64,000 nt of DNA from positions 186,001-250,000 of the forward strand of contig NZ_JAKLTO010000005.1 of the NCBI RefSeq assembly GCF_022012335.1, read 5' to 3'. Positions 33,618 to 42,880 of the stretch are shown piece by piece (the first letter of the stretch is position 1; each line of letters begins with the position of its first letter). The notes under the pieces were generated by a model. It ran no database searches. It saw nothing but the letters and a program-made list of their open reading frames with translations, and was not told where the DNA came from. The translations under genes and the position numbers were made by a program. The DNA comes from Flavobacterium sp. SM15. Its GTDB lineage: Bacteria > Bacteroidota > Bacteroidia > Flavobacteriales > Flavobacteriaceae.

Positions 33618-34139
33618 TTAAATGCTGGTCTGATAGGTTCCGAAAAGGTATTCTTCAAATACAAACGTATTGTCGGAACTTACAAACTGAATATTAATGA
33701 ATTTAATTTGGTGGTTGTGTCCCACTACGGTTGTCACGTTGGTAACCGGATCTGTAGCGGTTCTTTCCGTAGAAGTTATTTGGATTTTACCTCCTTGAGC
33801 AGCAGTCCATTCTTTTAAAACGCTTGGAGAAGAAGGTGGAACAACCGAACAGATTGTACCGCCGGTAACCGCTCCGTTGTATTTTCTGTAAAGCACTGAA
33901 TTGCTTCCTGAAATCGTTACAATTGTAGGTTGCCCAGCCGGTGTTGCTGCATTTGGAAAACTAGAAGCAGGGATGTTTACAAGTAAAAGTTCTTCATTGC
34001 TGGTTTTGAAAAGCAGTTGTTTGTCGGGACATTTTTGAATGGTCGCAGTTCCGAAATTGAACGATTCCAAAACCATATCGCCATCATCACAACCTGATAA
34101 AAGTAGTGCAAAAACCAATAATCCTAAAAACTTTTTCAT
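33618..34139 (-). CDS. Lipoprotein, unknown function
   Basis: 173 residues from ATG 34139 (MKKFLGLLVFALLLSGC), with a clear lipobox LSGC; the longer frame from 34169 would place residues before the signal peptide. The mature protein begins CDDGDMVLESFNFGTATIQKC and is Ser/Thr-rich and beta-like, ending FEEYLFGTYQTSI. Similar flavobacterial lipoproteins exist without assigned function. It converges with the Smr gene, with eight bases between stops. Confidence 0.7.
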   Translation of the reverse strand: MKKFLGLLVFALLLSGCDDGDMVLESFNFGTATIQKCPDKQLLFKTSNEELLLVNIPASSFPNAATPAGQPTIVTISGSNSVLYRKYNGAVTGGTICSVVPPSSPSVLKEWTAAQGGKIQITSTERTATDPVTNVTTVVGHNHQIKFINIQFVSSDNTFVFEEYLFGTYQTSI

Positions 34140-34220
34140 AAGTAGCCGTATTTGGGACAAAAATAACATTTTTAGTTTTCAAAAGCGATAAAAGAAATAA
34201 CGAAAATTCATCAATATTGC

Positions 34221-34228
34221 TATATTTG
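34221..34228 (+). promoter_or_regulatory. Candidate -7 box TATATTTG
   Basis: A perfect TAnnTTTG, 24 bases before the sugar MFS transporter start. No convincing -33 element is seen. Confidence 0.45.
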
Positions 34229-34251
34229 GAAACCAAACGAAAAATGTATTT

Positions 34252-36012
34252 ATGTCATCTAAACACCAAACCAATTATCCGGCGCTCTATACGCTGATTA
34301 CCGTTTTCTTTTTCTGGGGTTTTATAGCAGCCGGAAACAGTATTTTTATTCCTTTTTGTAAAAGTTATTTCTCACTTGATCAGTTTCAGTCACAGCTGGT
34401 TGATTTTGCTTTTTATACGGCGTATTATGTGGGAGCATTGTTGCTTTTCATCTTCGGAACCTTTAAAAACAAAGACATCGTTGGAGGATGGGGCTATAAG
34501 AAAAGTATCGTTTTCGGATTGTTGTTTTCGGCTTTAGGAGCTGGTGCTATGATTTTGGCCGTAGAAGCTAATTTATACGCAGGAATGTTGACCGGTTTGT
34601 TTATAGTGGCATTAGGATTTTCGTTGCAGCAAACCGCAGCCAACCCGTTTGCAATTTCTTTAGGAAACCCGAAAACAGGGGCAGACCGTGTTAATTTGGG
34701 CGGAGGAATCAACTCTTTCGGAACCACAATCGGTCCATTGGTAGTTGCTTTTGCACTTTTCGGAACCACCGCTACCGTTACCGATGATCAGATCAAACAT
34801 CTGGATTTAAACAAAGTAATCTTGCTTTATGTTTGTGTTGGTTTACTTTTTGTGGCTGCGGCTGGGATGTTTCATTTTTCCAGAAAAGTACCGGCAGGAA
34901 TTTCCAATGAACCAATGGAAAAAGCAAACAAAGCTATGCGAACTCTTATTATTATGACCGGTTTATTGGCGATTTGTTTTGCACCGGTTTTCAACAGTTA
35001 TAAAAGTCAGGAAGCCTTAAAAATTGAAACGTTAACCAAAGATATTGAAACCATCAATCTTTCCGTAGTGGCAGGTAAAGAAGATAAGGTTTTAGCAGAT
35101 GATGTTACCGAGGAAAAAACAGCACAAATCAATCAATTGAAATCAGGCTTGGACAAACAAAGAATGTTGTGTCTTTCGGCTGCTTTATTAGTGGTTGTGG
35201 GCGGATTGCTTTATGCTAACAAATCGGCTAAGAAAAACAGTGAAGGCTGGGGTGCTTTACAGTATCCGCAGTTGGTTTTAGGGATGCTGGCCATCTTTAC
35301 CTATGTTGGGGTTGAAGTTGCCATCGGAAGTAACTTAGGAGAACTTTTAAAACTACCGGATTTCGGAGGACATCAATCTTCATCCATCGCGCCTTATATT
35401 TCCATGTATTGGGGAAGTTTGATGATTGGCCGTTGGGCTGGTGCGATCAGTGTTTTCCACTTGAGCAATGCTAAAAAAACATTAGCGTTAATCATTGTCC
35501 CGTTAATTGCATTTGCAGTGATTATCGGTGTAAATACAATGGCACAGAAAGACATGACGCCACTTTATTACTATGTAGTTTGCGTACTATTGCAGATTGC
35601 CGCTTTCTTTATTAGTAAAGACAAACCGGCGAGAACCTTAACAATTTTCTCCATTTTTGGTGTTGTTGCGATGTTAATTGGGCTGTTTTCTCACGGAACC
35701 GTTGCTATTTATGCTTTCCTTGCAGGAGGTTTAGCTTGTAGTATCATGTGGCCGGCGATTTTCAGTTTGTCAATTATCGGGTTAGGAAAATACACTTCGC
35801 AAGGTTCTGCTTTTTTGGTGATGATGATTTTAGGTGGTGGAATTATTCCTCCAATTCAGGGAAAACTGTCTGATATCATCGGAATCCACCAATCGTACAT
35901 TATTCCGGTGATTTGTTTTGGTTACTTGTTGTTTTTCGCAATTGTTGTGAAATCAATCCTTAAAAAGCAAAATATCGATGTAGATGAAATTGAGGCAGAA
36001 GGCGCTCATTAA
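34252..36012 (+). CDS. Sugar MFS transporter, FHS/FucP family, with extra central segment
   Basis: A 586-residue major facilitator of the fucose/glucose/galactose:H+ symporter type. [19 protein letters not shown] in TM1 and [16 protein letters not shown] with [16 protein letters not shown] mark the family. It is about 150 residues longer than FucP: the central loop contains an additional hydrophobic segment, a charged coiled-coil-like stretch (about 255-300, [15 protein letters not shown] to [12 protein letters not shown]), and another hydrophobic segment before the C-terminal half. The substrate is probably a hexose; no sugar enzymes are adjacent. Confidence 0.87.
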   Translation: MSSKHQTNYPALYTLITVFFFWGFIAAGNSIFIPFCKSYFSLDQFQSQLVDFAFYTAYYVGALLLFIFGTFKNKDIVGGWGYKKSIVFGLLFSALGAGAMILAVEANLYAGMLTGLFIVALGFSLQQTAANPFAISLGNPKTGADRVNLGGGINSFGTTIGPLVVAFALFGTTATVTDDQIKHLDLNKVILLYVCVGLLFVAAAGMFHFSRKVPAGISNEPMEKANKAMRTLIIMTGLLAICFAPVFNSYKSQEALKIETLTKDIETINLSVVAGKEDKVLADDVTEEKTAQINQLKSGLDKQRMLCLSAALLVVVGGLLYANKSAKKNSEGWGALQYPQLVLGMLAIFTYVGVEVAIGSNLGELLKLPDFGGHQSSSIAPYISMYWGSLMIGRWAGAISVFHLSNAKKTLALIIVPLIAFAVIIGVNTMAQKDMTPLYYYVVCVLLQIAAFFISKDKPARTLTIFSIFGVVAMLIGLFSHGTVAIYAFLAGGLACSIMWPAIFSLSIIGLGKYTSQGSAFLVMMILGGGIIPPIQGKLSDIIGIHQSYIIPVICFGYLLFFAIVVKSILKKQNIDVDEIEAEGAH

Positions 36013-36057
36013 ATCTTAAGAAAATAATAATATCCAATTCGGAGCATGGGAAATTCT

Positions 36058-36065
36058 TACCTTTG
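36058..36065 (+). promoter_or_regulatory. Candidate -7 box TACCTTTG
   Basis: A perfect TAnnTTTG, 18 bases before the EamA transporter start codon. Confidence 0.45.
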
Positions 36066-36082
36066 CTCCGAATTTCTTTTTT

Positions 36083-36991
36083 ATGCGAATCAATAAATAC
36101 TATTTAGCGGCTCTGGTTGCTTTTGTAATTTGGGGATTTTTCAGTTTGGCGCTCAAACCGATTCATCATTATCCATCATTGGATATTTTGTTTTACCGTG
36201 TATTTTTAAGTGTTATCCTGATTTCGTCCATCAACCTTATTTTCAGAAGGACGATTTTGAAATCCAATTGGGAATTGTTCAAATCCAAACCGATAACCGA
36301 GCGAAATAAAATCATTCGTGTGAATATTGGCGGTGGCTTGCTGTTAACGGCGAACTGGTTTATTTTCATTTATGTGATGAACCACATCAGCGTAAAAGCG
36401 GCATCCTTCGCGTATTTGGTATGCCCGATTTTAACCACAGTACTGGCTTTTCTGATTCTGAAGGAAAAATTGAGCAAATGGCAATGGATTGCGGTTGGGA
36501 TTAGTGTTTTAGGGTGTGTATTATTGTCTTTTAATAGTTTCAGTGATATTTTTTACAGCCTGATTGTTGCTTTAACTTACGCACTTTATCTGATTTCACA
36601 ACGCACTAATACAGAGATTGACAAATTTGTAGCTTTAAATATTCAGTTACTGACAATTGGCGTTTTGTTATTACCGTTTTATCCGAAATTCAGCGGGCCG
36701 GTTCCTACGGAGAGCCTTTTCTATACCTGTTTGTTTTTTATAGTTGTGCTGTTTACCATTATTCCGTTGTTTTTGAATTTGTTTGCGCTCAAAGGCGTGA
36801 ATTCTTCCACAGTTGGGATTATGTTGTACATCAACCCGATTCTGAACTTTCTGCTTGCGGTTTTTTATTATAAAGAAGAAGTAACACAAATTCAGATGAT
36901 TTCGTATTCACTGATCTTGATTTCGATTATTGTTTTTAATGAAAAGCTTATCTTTAGAAGAAAATTAAACACTCAATCTGTCTCCGAATAA
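36083..36991 (+). CDS. rarD: EamA family transporter, RarD type
   Basis: A 302-residue protein with ten predicted membrane helices in two EamA repeats. The start YYLAALVAFVIWGFFSLALKPIHHYPSLDILFYR and the loop LLTANWFIFIYVMNHISVKAASFAYLVCPILTT are typical of RarD. Despite the old name 'chloramphenicol-sensitive protein', the substrate is unknown, perhaps amino acids or metabolites. Its stop codon abuts the ATG of the cysteine desulfurase gene. Confidence 0.87.
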   Translation: MRINKYYLAALVAFVIWGFFSLALKPIHHYPSLDILFYRVFLSVILISSINLIFRRTILKSNWELFKSKPITERNKIIRVNIGGGLLLTANWFIFIYVMNHISVKAASFAYLVCPILTTVLAFLILKEKLSKWQWIAVGISVLGCVLLSFNSFSDIFYSLIVALTYALYLISQRTNTEIDKFVALNIQLLTIGVLLLPFYPKFSGPVPTESLFYTCLFFIVVLFTIIPLFLNLFALKGVNSSTVGIMLYINPILNFLLAVFYYKEEVTQIQMISYSLILISIIVFNEKLIFRRKLNTQSVSE

Positions 36992-38116
36992 ATGCGAAAA
37001 ATATACCTCGATAACGCCTCAACCACGCAATTGCGACCAGAAGTAGTTGCCGAAATGACTAAAATTCTTTCCGAAGATTTTGGAAATCCTTCTTCCACCC
37101 ACAGTTTCGGTCGAAGTTCAAAAGTGCTATTGGAAACAGCCAGAAAAAGCATTGCAAAACAAATTAATGCAACTGCTTCGGAAATTATTTTCACCTCCTG
37201 CGGAACAGAAGCCAACAACTGGATTTTACGTTCAGCGGTTAAAGATTTAAAGGTGGAGCGCATCATCACAAGTAAAATTGAACATCACGCGGTTTTGCAT
37301 ACCGCCCAAGTTTTGCAAAGTGAATTCGGAATCGCTGTGGATTATGTTGCGCTGCTTCCTAACGGAGAAATTGATTTTACAGATTTAGTGGAATTGCTTT
37401 CTCAGGACAAGAAAACATTGGTTAGTTTGATGCACGTAAATAACGAAATCGGAACGGTGCTGAATCTGGAAAAAGCAGTGAGAATTTCACACGATTACAA
37501 TGCGTTGTTTCATACGGATACGGTACAATCTATTGGTAAAACGGAAATCGATGTTCAGCATTTAGGAGTTGATTTTTTAGTTGCTAGTGCACACAAATTT
37601 CACGGGCCAAAAGGTGTAGGATTTGCTTATGTGAAGAAAAACAGCGGATTGCAACCTTTGTTTTTCGGTGGAGAGCAGGAGAAAGGTTTGCGTGCCGGAA
37701 CCGAAGCGGTACATCAAATTGCTGGAATGGCAAGAGCATTGGAGCTTTCCTATGAGCATTTAATCGAAGAGAGAAATTATATTTCAGGATTGAAAAGTTA
37801 TCTGATCTCACAATTGGAAATCGATTTTCCGGAATTTAAATTAAACGGTAGCGAAGACGGTCTTTACAACATTGCCAACGTTTTATTACCGCTTTCAGAT
37901 GATAAAACGGGAATGATTTTATTTCATCTGGATATGAAAGGAATTGCTGTTTCTCGTGGAAGCGCCTGCCAGAGCGGGAGTGTGAAACCTTCGCACGTAT
38001 TAGCAGAGATTTTAGATAAGGAAGATGTTATAAAGCCGAGTTTGCGTATTTCTTTCAGTCATTATAATACCAAAGAAGATGTTGAGGCCTTGATGGAAGC
38101 GCTTCGATCGATTTAA
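36992..38116 (+). CDS. Cysteine desulfurase family protein (NifS/IscS-like)
   Basis: A 374-residue class V PLP enzyme that removes sulfur from cysteine as a persulfide. The PLP lysine is K202 in SAHKFHGPKGVGF, and the persulfide cysteine is C326 in SRGSACQSGSVKPS. GNPSSTHSFGR near the N-terminus and EIGTV are group hallmarks. No isc/suf genes are adjacent, so it may serve tRNA thiolation or general sulfur supply rather than the main Fe-S route. It begins directly after rarD and converges with the MCE gene seven bases later. Confidence 0.88.
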   Translation: MRKIYLDNASTTQLRPEVVAEMTKILSEDFGNPSSTHSFGRSSKVLLETARKSIAKQINATASEIIFTSCGTEANNWILRSAVKDLKVERIITSKIEHHAVLHTAQVLQSEFGIAVDYVALLPNGEIDFTDLVELLSQDKKTLVSLMHVNNEIGTVLNLEKAVRISHDYNALFHTDTVQSIGKTEIDVQHLGVDFLVASAHKFHGPKGVGFAYVKKNSGLQPLFFGGEQEKGLRAGTEAVHQIAGMARALELSYEHLIEERNYISGLKSYLISQLEIDFPEFKLNGSEDGLYNIANVLLPLSDDKTGMILFHLDMKGIAVSRGSACQSGSVKPSHVLAEILDKEDVIKPSLRISFSHYNTKEDVEALMEALRSI

Positions 38117-38123
38117 TTACTGT

Positions 38124-39101
38124 TTATTTCTTCTGATTTTTTTGCTGAAGCTTTTCTTGTTTCTTAAAGTAACCTTTAAAGAGAAAATTGTTTTTTAAAG
38201 CATCCATGTTTTGGTTGAGTTTTATACTTGCCTGATTAATATTGATCATAGTGGAATCTATTTTTTGAACAAGTTTTTCATTGTTGGAAAGGTAATTTAT
38301 GGCTCCTTTTCCTTTTTTGGCGTTGGTGATGGTGGTGTTCAGGTTTTCAACCACGCTGTCTATTTTAATGCTGGATTGTTCCAGATTGATAACAATATTT
38401 TTGATTTTTTGAGCTACGACCGTATCGTTTATAACACCAACCAGATTGTCTTTCTGATTTAACGAAGCAATTAAATTGTTCAAATTCTGTACTGATTCAT
38501 TGGTTCCTTTGCTGGTAACTTTAAGATAATGAAGAGTTTGTTTTAAGTCGTTGGCCATTACAGTATCGTTCAATAACATTCCGACCGTTCCTTTACCATC
38601 AGTAATTTCATGAGTAATTTTGATTAAATCGGCAGTTAATATCGCAGCATTTTCATTAGTTACGTTCAGTGTTTTTAAAATGTCTTCGGTTCGAACCCGA
38701 CTGTACGATTTTATGATATCTCCTGCTTGTACCGCTGCAGCATTGCCTTTTCCGGGGATGATGTTGATGATCATGTTTCCAACCAACCCATCAGAACTAA
38801 TGGTGGCGATGGCATCTTTTTTAATATGGGTTAAAATTTTGGTGTCGATTATCATATCTACCCGAATTGTGGTATCGTTGATCATCTCGATATGTTTCAC
38901 GGTTCCAACATTTATCCCTGAATAGCGAACGTTGTTACCAAGTTGCAGACCATTTACGTTATTAAAAACAGCACTGAGATGTACTGTTCTGCCAAACATG
39001 TTCTGTTTCTTACCAATAAAATAGATAGCAGTTATAAACAATGCCGAACCTAGAAGGACAAAAATCCCCAATCTTAACTTTTGTGTGCTTGTGTTTTCCA
39101 T
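38124..39101 (-). CDS. MlaD-family (MCE) lipid transport protein
   Basis: A 325-residue protein with one N-terminal membrane helix (about 10-28), a single MCE domain (about 38-115: VHLSAVFNNVNGLQLGNNVRYSGINVGTV, GLVGNMIINIIPG) and a long helical C-terminal part with Leu/Asn heptads (NLNNLIASLNQ, NQASIKLNQNMDALK). In Mla systems this periplasmic hexamer hands phospholipids between the inner-membrane transporter and outer carriers. It is the third gene of a permease-ATPase-MCE operon. No mlaB or mlaC follows, so the system may need partners encoded elsewhere. Confidence 0.9.
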   Translation of the reverse strand: MENTSTQKLRLGIFVLLGSALFITAIYFIGKKQNMFGRTVHLSAVFNNVNGLQLGNNVRYSGINVGTVKHIEMINDTTIRVDMIIDTKILTHIKKDAIATISSDGLVGNMIINIIPGKGNAAAVQAGDIIKSYSRVRTEDILKTLNVTNENAAILTADLIKITHEITDGKGTVGMLLNDTVMANDLKQTLHYLKVTSKGTNESVQNLNNLIASLNQKDNLVGVINDTVVAQKIKNIVINLEQSSIKIDSVVENLNTTITNAKKGKGAINYLSNNEKLVQKIDSTMININQASIKLNQNMDALKNNFLFKGYFKKQEKLQQKNQKK

Positions 39102-39108
39102 ATCGTTG

Positions 39109-39840
39109 TCATTTGAAAAAAGCCATTACTTTCGGATCTTTTGAGGTAATCAGTTCCTGAAAAGTTCCTTCGGCATAATTTATTCCATCTATTAAAAGAA
39201 TCATTCGATTGGCGATAACCCTTGCACAATCCACATCATGGGTAATGATAATGGACGATGTTTTGTATTTTTGCTGAATCGATTGCATAAGAAGGATAAT
39301 TTCTTTTGAAGTAATTGGATCTAAACCAGTTGTAGGTTCATCATACAATATTATTTTTGGCTGTAAAATTAGCGTTCGGGCTAAGGCGATTCTTCGTTTC
39401 ATTCCGCCGGAAAGTTCGCTCGGCATTAAGTCTATTGCGCTTTCCAAGCCAACATTTTTTAAAGCTTCGACCACTAATGGAGTAGTGTCTTCAATGATCC
39501 CAAATTTTTTGGTATGTCTGCGTAAGGGAAATTCCAGATTTTCTCTAACCGACATTGAATCATAAAGTGCGCTTCCTTGAAATAAAAAACCAACTTCGGT
39601 TCGTAACTCGTCCAACTCTTCCTGTTGCAGTTCTAGAATATTTTGCCCCATGACTTCAATACTTCCGCTATCGGCTTGTTCAAGTCCTATAAGGCATTTA
39701 ATCATAACGGATTTTCCCGATCCGGATTTTCCCATAATGACCAGATTTTCCCCTTCGTTCAAAACCATATTGAAACCATCCAAAACGTGATTGGTACCGT
39801 AACTTTTCCTTAGATTTTTTATTTCGATTACTGGTTTCAT
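39109..39840 (-). CDS. ABC transporter ATPase, MlaF-like
   Basis: A 243-residue ATPase. Walker A GKSGSGKSV, signature LSGGMKRRIALAR, Walker B IILYDEPTTGLDP and H-loop THD are all intact. The MlaF-type QxGALYDSMSV region appears as FQGSALYDSMSVREN. It powers lipid transport together with the permease directly upstream (two bases) and the MCE protein downstream (seven bases). Confidence 0.92.
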   Translation of the reverse strand: MKPVIEIKNLRKSYGTNHVLDGFNMVLNEGENLVIMGKSGSGKSVMIKCLIGLEQADSGSIEVMGQNILELQQEELDELRTEVGFLFQGSALYDSMSVRENLEFPLRRHTKKFGIIEDTTPLVVEALKNVGLESAIDLMPSELSGGMKRRIALARTLILQPKIILYDEPTTGLDPITSKEIILLMQSIQQKYKTSSIIITHDVDCARVIANRMILLIDGINYAEGTFQELITSKDPKVMAFFK

Positions 39841-39842
39841 GG

Positions 39843-40625
39843 TTATAAATCGTAAAAAATATCGGTTACAAAAACTGCTATAAAGTCGATGATAAACAAA
39901 AGCATCGAAGTATAAACCACTGCCGAATTAGCCGCAAGACCAACTCCAGCTGTACCTTTTTTACAATTATAGCCTTTGTAACAACCAACCAGTCCTATGG
40001 CAAAGCCGAAAAAGAACGACTTAATGGTTGCAGGTATAATGTCTCCAAATTCCAATGCTTCAAAAACCTGATTGAAATATAACTGAAAGGAAACATCTCC
40101 TTTTAAATGTTCTACCAGATAAGATCCGTAAACGGCAATACAGTCTCCCAATATTACCAAAAGCGGAAGCATTAATGTAGTTGCGGCAATTCGTGTAACC
40201 ACCAAATATTTAAAAGGATTGGTTCCGGAAACCTCCATCGCATCGATTTGCTCCGTAACGCGCATGGAGCCTAATTCTGCGCCAATTCCCGAACCGATTC
40301 TTCCGGCACAAATTAAAGCAGTTATTATCGGACCAATTTCTCTAATGATGGAGATGCTTACCATGGAAGGCATCCATGAAACTGCACCAAATTCCTGTAG
40401 TGTGGGGCGCGATTGTAAGGTAAAAACCAAACCAATAATGAATCCTGTAACTGCTACAAGTAAAAGGGAACGGTTCCCCATATTGTAACATTGTCGCAGG
40501 AACTCTTTAAATTCGAACGGTTGTTTAAAAACTTCTTTAAAGAAACGTGCGGTAAAATAGGACAGATCACCAATTTCAGTTAAAAAGGCTTGGAAAGAAT
40601 CATGTATTTTTAAAATAGCATTCAT
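39843..40625 (-). CDS. ABC transporter permease, MlaE family
   Basis: A 260-residue MlaE-type permease with an N-terminal amphipathic helix and about five membrane helices. The hallmark REIGPIITALICAGRIGSGIGAELGSMRVTEQIDAMEVSG runs in the middle (given here only as the conserved landmark spanning about residues 95-135), and GCYKGYNCKKGTAGVGLAANSAVV near the end is also conserved. It is the first gene of the operon and probably sets outer-membrane lipid asymmetry. Confidence 0.92.
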   Translation of the reverse strand: MNAILKIHDSFQAFLTEIGDLSYFTARFFKEVFKQPFEFKEFLRQCYNMGNRSLLLVAVTGFIIGLVFTLQSRPTLQEFGAVSWMPSMVSISIIREIGPIITALICAGRIGSGIGAELGSMRVTEQIDAMEVSGTNPFKYLVVTRIAATTLMLPLLVILGDCIAVYGSYLVEHLKGDVSFQLYFNQVFEALEFGDIIPATIKSFFFGFAIGLVGCYKGYNCKKGTAGVGLAANSAVVYTSMLLFIIDFIAVFVTDIFYDL

Positions 40626-40700
40626 GAACTGAATTTATTTTAAGCAAAACAATTATCAAATATAAGCTTTTTCTGTAAGTTGTTGATTGTTAATGGTGTA

Positions 40701-40738
40701 AAAAAAACAATCCGTTCTGTTTTTACAAAACGGATTTA
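40701..40738 (-). terminator. Terminator after the cupin gene
   Basis: A hairpin with stem AATCCGTT/AACGGATT and a longer paired core with one mismatch is followed on the minus strand by GTTTTTTTT. It is nearly the same sequence as the terminator at 41275-41310. Confidence 0.75.
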
Positions 40739-40768
40739 AGCATACTAGTTTTTTCCATTCAAAGGAGG

Positions 40769-41209
40769 TTATTTTTTTGCTTCAGCTGGCATTTTCATTT
40801 TTTTTGCCATTGGGTGTTTAATTTCGGTTACAATCAATCTAGCAGTTGTGCCTCCAACATTTTTAGCCATATGGGTAACGGCTGGGATGTATAAAGCTTC
40901 TCCCGCTTTGATATCTACACTTACAGGAGCTTTGCCTTTGTCTGTGATATCTATCTTTGCATCGGTTAAAGCATAAGCAACATGATTAGGGTGGGTGTGC
41001 CACGGAATTGTTTCACCAGTAGCAATTTCTACTTCAAGTACTCTTACCTTCTCGTTTTCAAGAACAACTTTTTTATATGCATTTGGAGCAACCTTAATAG
41101 GGTCTTGTCCATACATTGCCGCACTCAACATTAGAAATAATCCAATAAATTGAGTTTTTGAAATTAACTTAATTGTTTTCAGCGTATTTAGTTTAGTGTT
41201 GATTTCCAA
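40769..41209 (-). CDS. Cupin-domain exported protein
   Basis: 146 residues counted from TTG 41209, chosen because the charged n-region and hydrophobic FIGLFLMLSAAMYG then make a good signal peptide; an ATG-only start would cut it away. The single cupin has motif 1 GETIPWHTHPNHVAYALTDAK and motif 2 AGEALYIPAVTHMAKNVG, with H, H, E-like and H positions that could bind a metal. Its C-terminus is Lys/Met-rich (MAKKMKMPAEAKK). The role is unknown. It sits between two near-identical terminators. Confidence 0.8.
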   Translation of the reverse strand: MEINTKLNTLKTIKLISKTQFIGLFLMLSAAMYGQDPIKVAPNAYKKVVLENEKVRVLEVEIATGETIPWHTHPNHVAYALTDAKIDITDKGKAPVSVDIKAGEALYIPAVTHMAKNVGGTTARLIVTEIKHPMAKKMKMPAEAKK

Positions 41210-41274
41210 TTAAGTGGTATTCGAATACAAATTTACGAACTTAAATCTGTTATATATTGATTATTAAGCGATTA

Positions 41275-41310
41275 AAAAAAATCCGTTCTGCTTTCACAAA
41301 ACGGATTTTA
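41275..41310 (-). terminator. Terminator after lpd
   Basis: The stem AAATCCGTT/AACGGATTT, with further pairing, is followed on the minus strand by a run of T residues. It resembles 40701-40738 over most of its length. Confidence 0.8.
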
Positions 41311-41350
41311 ATATGATCCTGAGAATTTTTTAAGATTCCCTAAATAGTAA

Positions 41351-42739
41351 TTATAAGTGGATTACTTCACCGTATGCATCGGCAACAGCTTCCATAACCG
41401 CTTCACTCATAGTAGGGTGAGGGTGAACAGCTTTTAAAATTTCATGACCTGTGGTTTCTAATTTACGAGCAACAACCGCTTCTGCAATCATGTCAGTTAC
41501 TCCGGCACCAATCATATGGCAACCTAACCATTCACCGTATTTTGCATCGAAAATTACTTTCACGAAACCGTCAGGAGTTCCTGCAGCTTTAGCTTTACCG
41601 GAAGCCGAGAATGGGAATTTACCGATTTTCAATTCGTATCCTTTTTCTTTTGCTTGTTTTTCAGTTAAACCAACAGAAGCGATTTCTGGAGTTGCATACG
41701 TACATCCCGGAATGTTTCCGTAATCTAAAGGCTCAACATGTAAACCTGCGATTTTCTCCACACACAAAATTCCTTCTGCAGAAGCAACGTGTGCCAAAGC
41801 CTGACCTGGAGTTACATCACCAATTGCGTAGTAACCCGGAACGTTGGTTTGGTAGTATGCGTTTACAAGGATTTTATCTCTGTCGGTAGCGATACCTACT
41901 TCTTCCAATCCGATGTTTTCGATGTTTGTTTTGATTCCAACTGCAGAAAGCACGATGTCCGCCTCAAGGATTTCTTCCCCTTTAGCTGTTTTAACCGTAG
42001 CTTTAACGCCTTTTCCTGAAGTATCCACTTTTTCAACAGAAGCATTTGTCATGATATTGATTCCTGCTTTTTTAAGTGAACGCTCAAATTGTTTTGAGAT
42101 GTCTTCATCTTCTACAGGAACTACATTTGGCATGAATTCAACGATAGTAACTTCAGTTCCCATTGCGTTGTAGAAATGTGCAAATTCCACTCCGATTGCT
42201 CCTGAACCTACTACGATCATTTTCTTAGGTTGCTCCGGTAAAACCATAGCTTGTCTGTATCCGATAACTTTTTTACCGTCTTGAGGTAAGTTTGGCAATT
42301 CTCTTGAGCGGGCACCGGTTGCGATGATGATATTATCAGCTGAGTATTCCGTTACTTTTCCGTCTTTATCGGTTACGTCAACTTTTTTGCCTGGTTTTAC
42401 TTTTCCAAATCCGTCGATAACGTCGATTTTGTTTTTCTTCATTAAGAATTGAACACCTTTGCTCATTCCTTCAGCTACACCGCGCGAACGTGCGATAACA
42501 GCTCCAAAATCTTTATCTACGTTTTCTACTTTCAAACCATAGTCGGAAGCATGTTTTAGGTAATCAAAAACCTGAGCCGATTTTAATAAGGCTTTCGTTG
42601 GAATACATCCCCAGTTAAGGCAGATTCCTCCAAGGTTTTCTTTTTCGATAACGGCTACTTTAAAGCCTAATTGTGACGCTCTGATGGCAGTTACGTAACC
42701 TCCAGGACCACTTCCTAAAACAATAACATCGTATTTCAT
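41351..42739 (-). CDS. lpd: Dihydrolipoyl dehydrogenase
   Basis: A 462-residue flavoprotein disulfide reductase, the E3 subunit of 2-oxoacid dehydrogenase and glycine cleavage complexes. The FAD loop is VLGSGPGGYVTAIRA, the redox disulfide C40/C45 is in GGICLNWGCIPTKA, the NAD loop is VVGSGAIGVEFAHFY, and the C-terminal acid-base pair is in HPHPTMSEA. The length is standard. It stands alone with its own terminator; E1/E2 genes are not in the window, so it probably serves several complexes. Confidence 0.95.
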   Translation of the reverse strand: MKYDVIVLGSGPGGYVTAIRASQLGFKVAVIEKENLGGICLNWGCIPTKALLKSAQVFDYLKHASDYGLKVENVDKDFGAVIARSRGVAEGMSKGVQFLMKKNKIDVIDGFGKVKPGKKVDVTDKDGKVTEYSADNIIIATGARSRELPNLPQDGKKVIGYRQAMVLPEQPKKMIVVGSGAIGVEFAHFYNAMGTEVTIVEFMPNVVPVEDEDISKQFERSLKKAGINIMTNASVEKVDTSGKGVKATVKTAKGEEILEADIVLSAVGIKTNIENIGLEEVGIATDRDKILVNAYYQTNVPGYYAIGDVTPGQALAHVASAEGILCVEKIAGLHVEPLDYGNIPGCTYATPEIASVGLTEKQAKEKGYELKIGKFPFSASGKAKAAGTPDGFVKVIFDAKYGEWLGCHMIGAGVTDMIAEAVVARKLETTGHEILKAVHPHPTMSEAVMEAVADAYGEVIHL

Positions 42740-42880
42740 TAGTCTAATTTTTTTAAATTAAGTTGAAAATTAATGCCTTAAAGGATTAAAATTCTAAAAA
42801 ATTCGGTTTAATTTCAGCGTACGAAAATAGGGATTATTTTTTAAACCCCATATCAGAACAGCTACTTTCCTTGTGTGATT

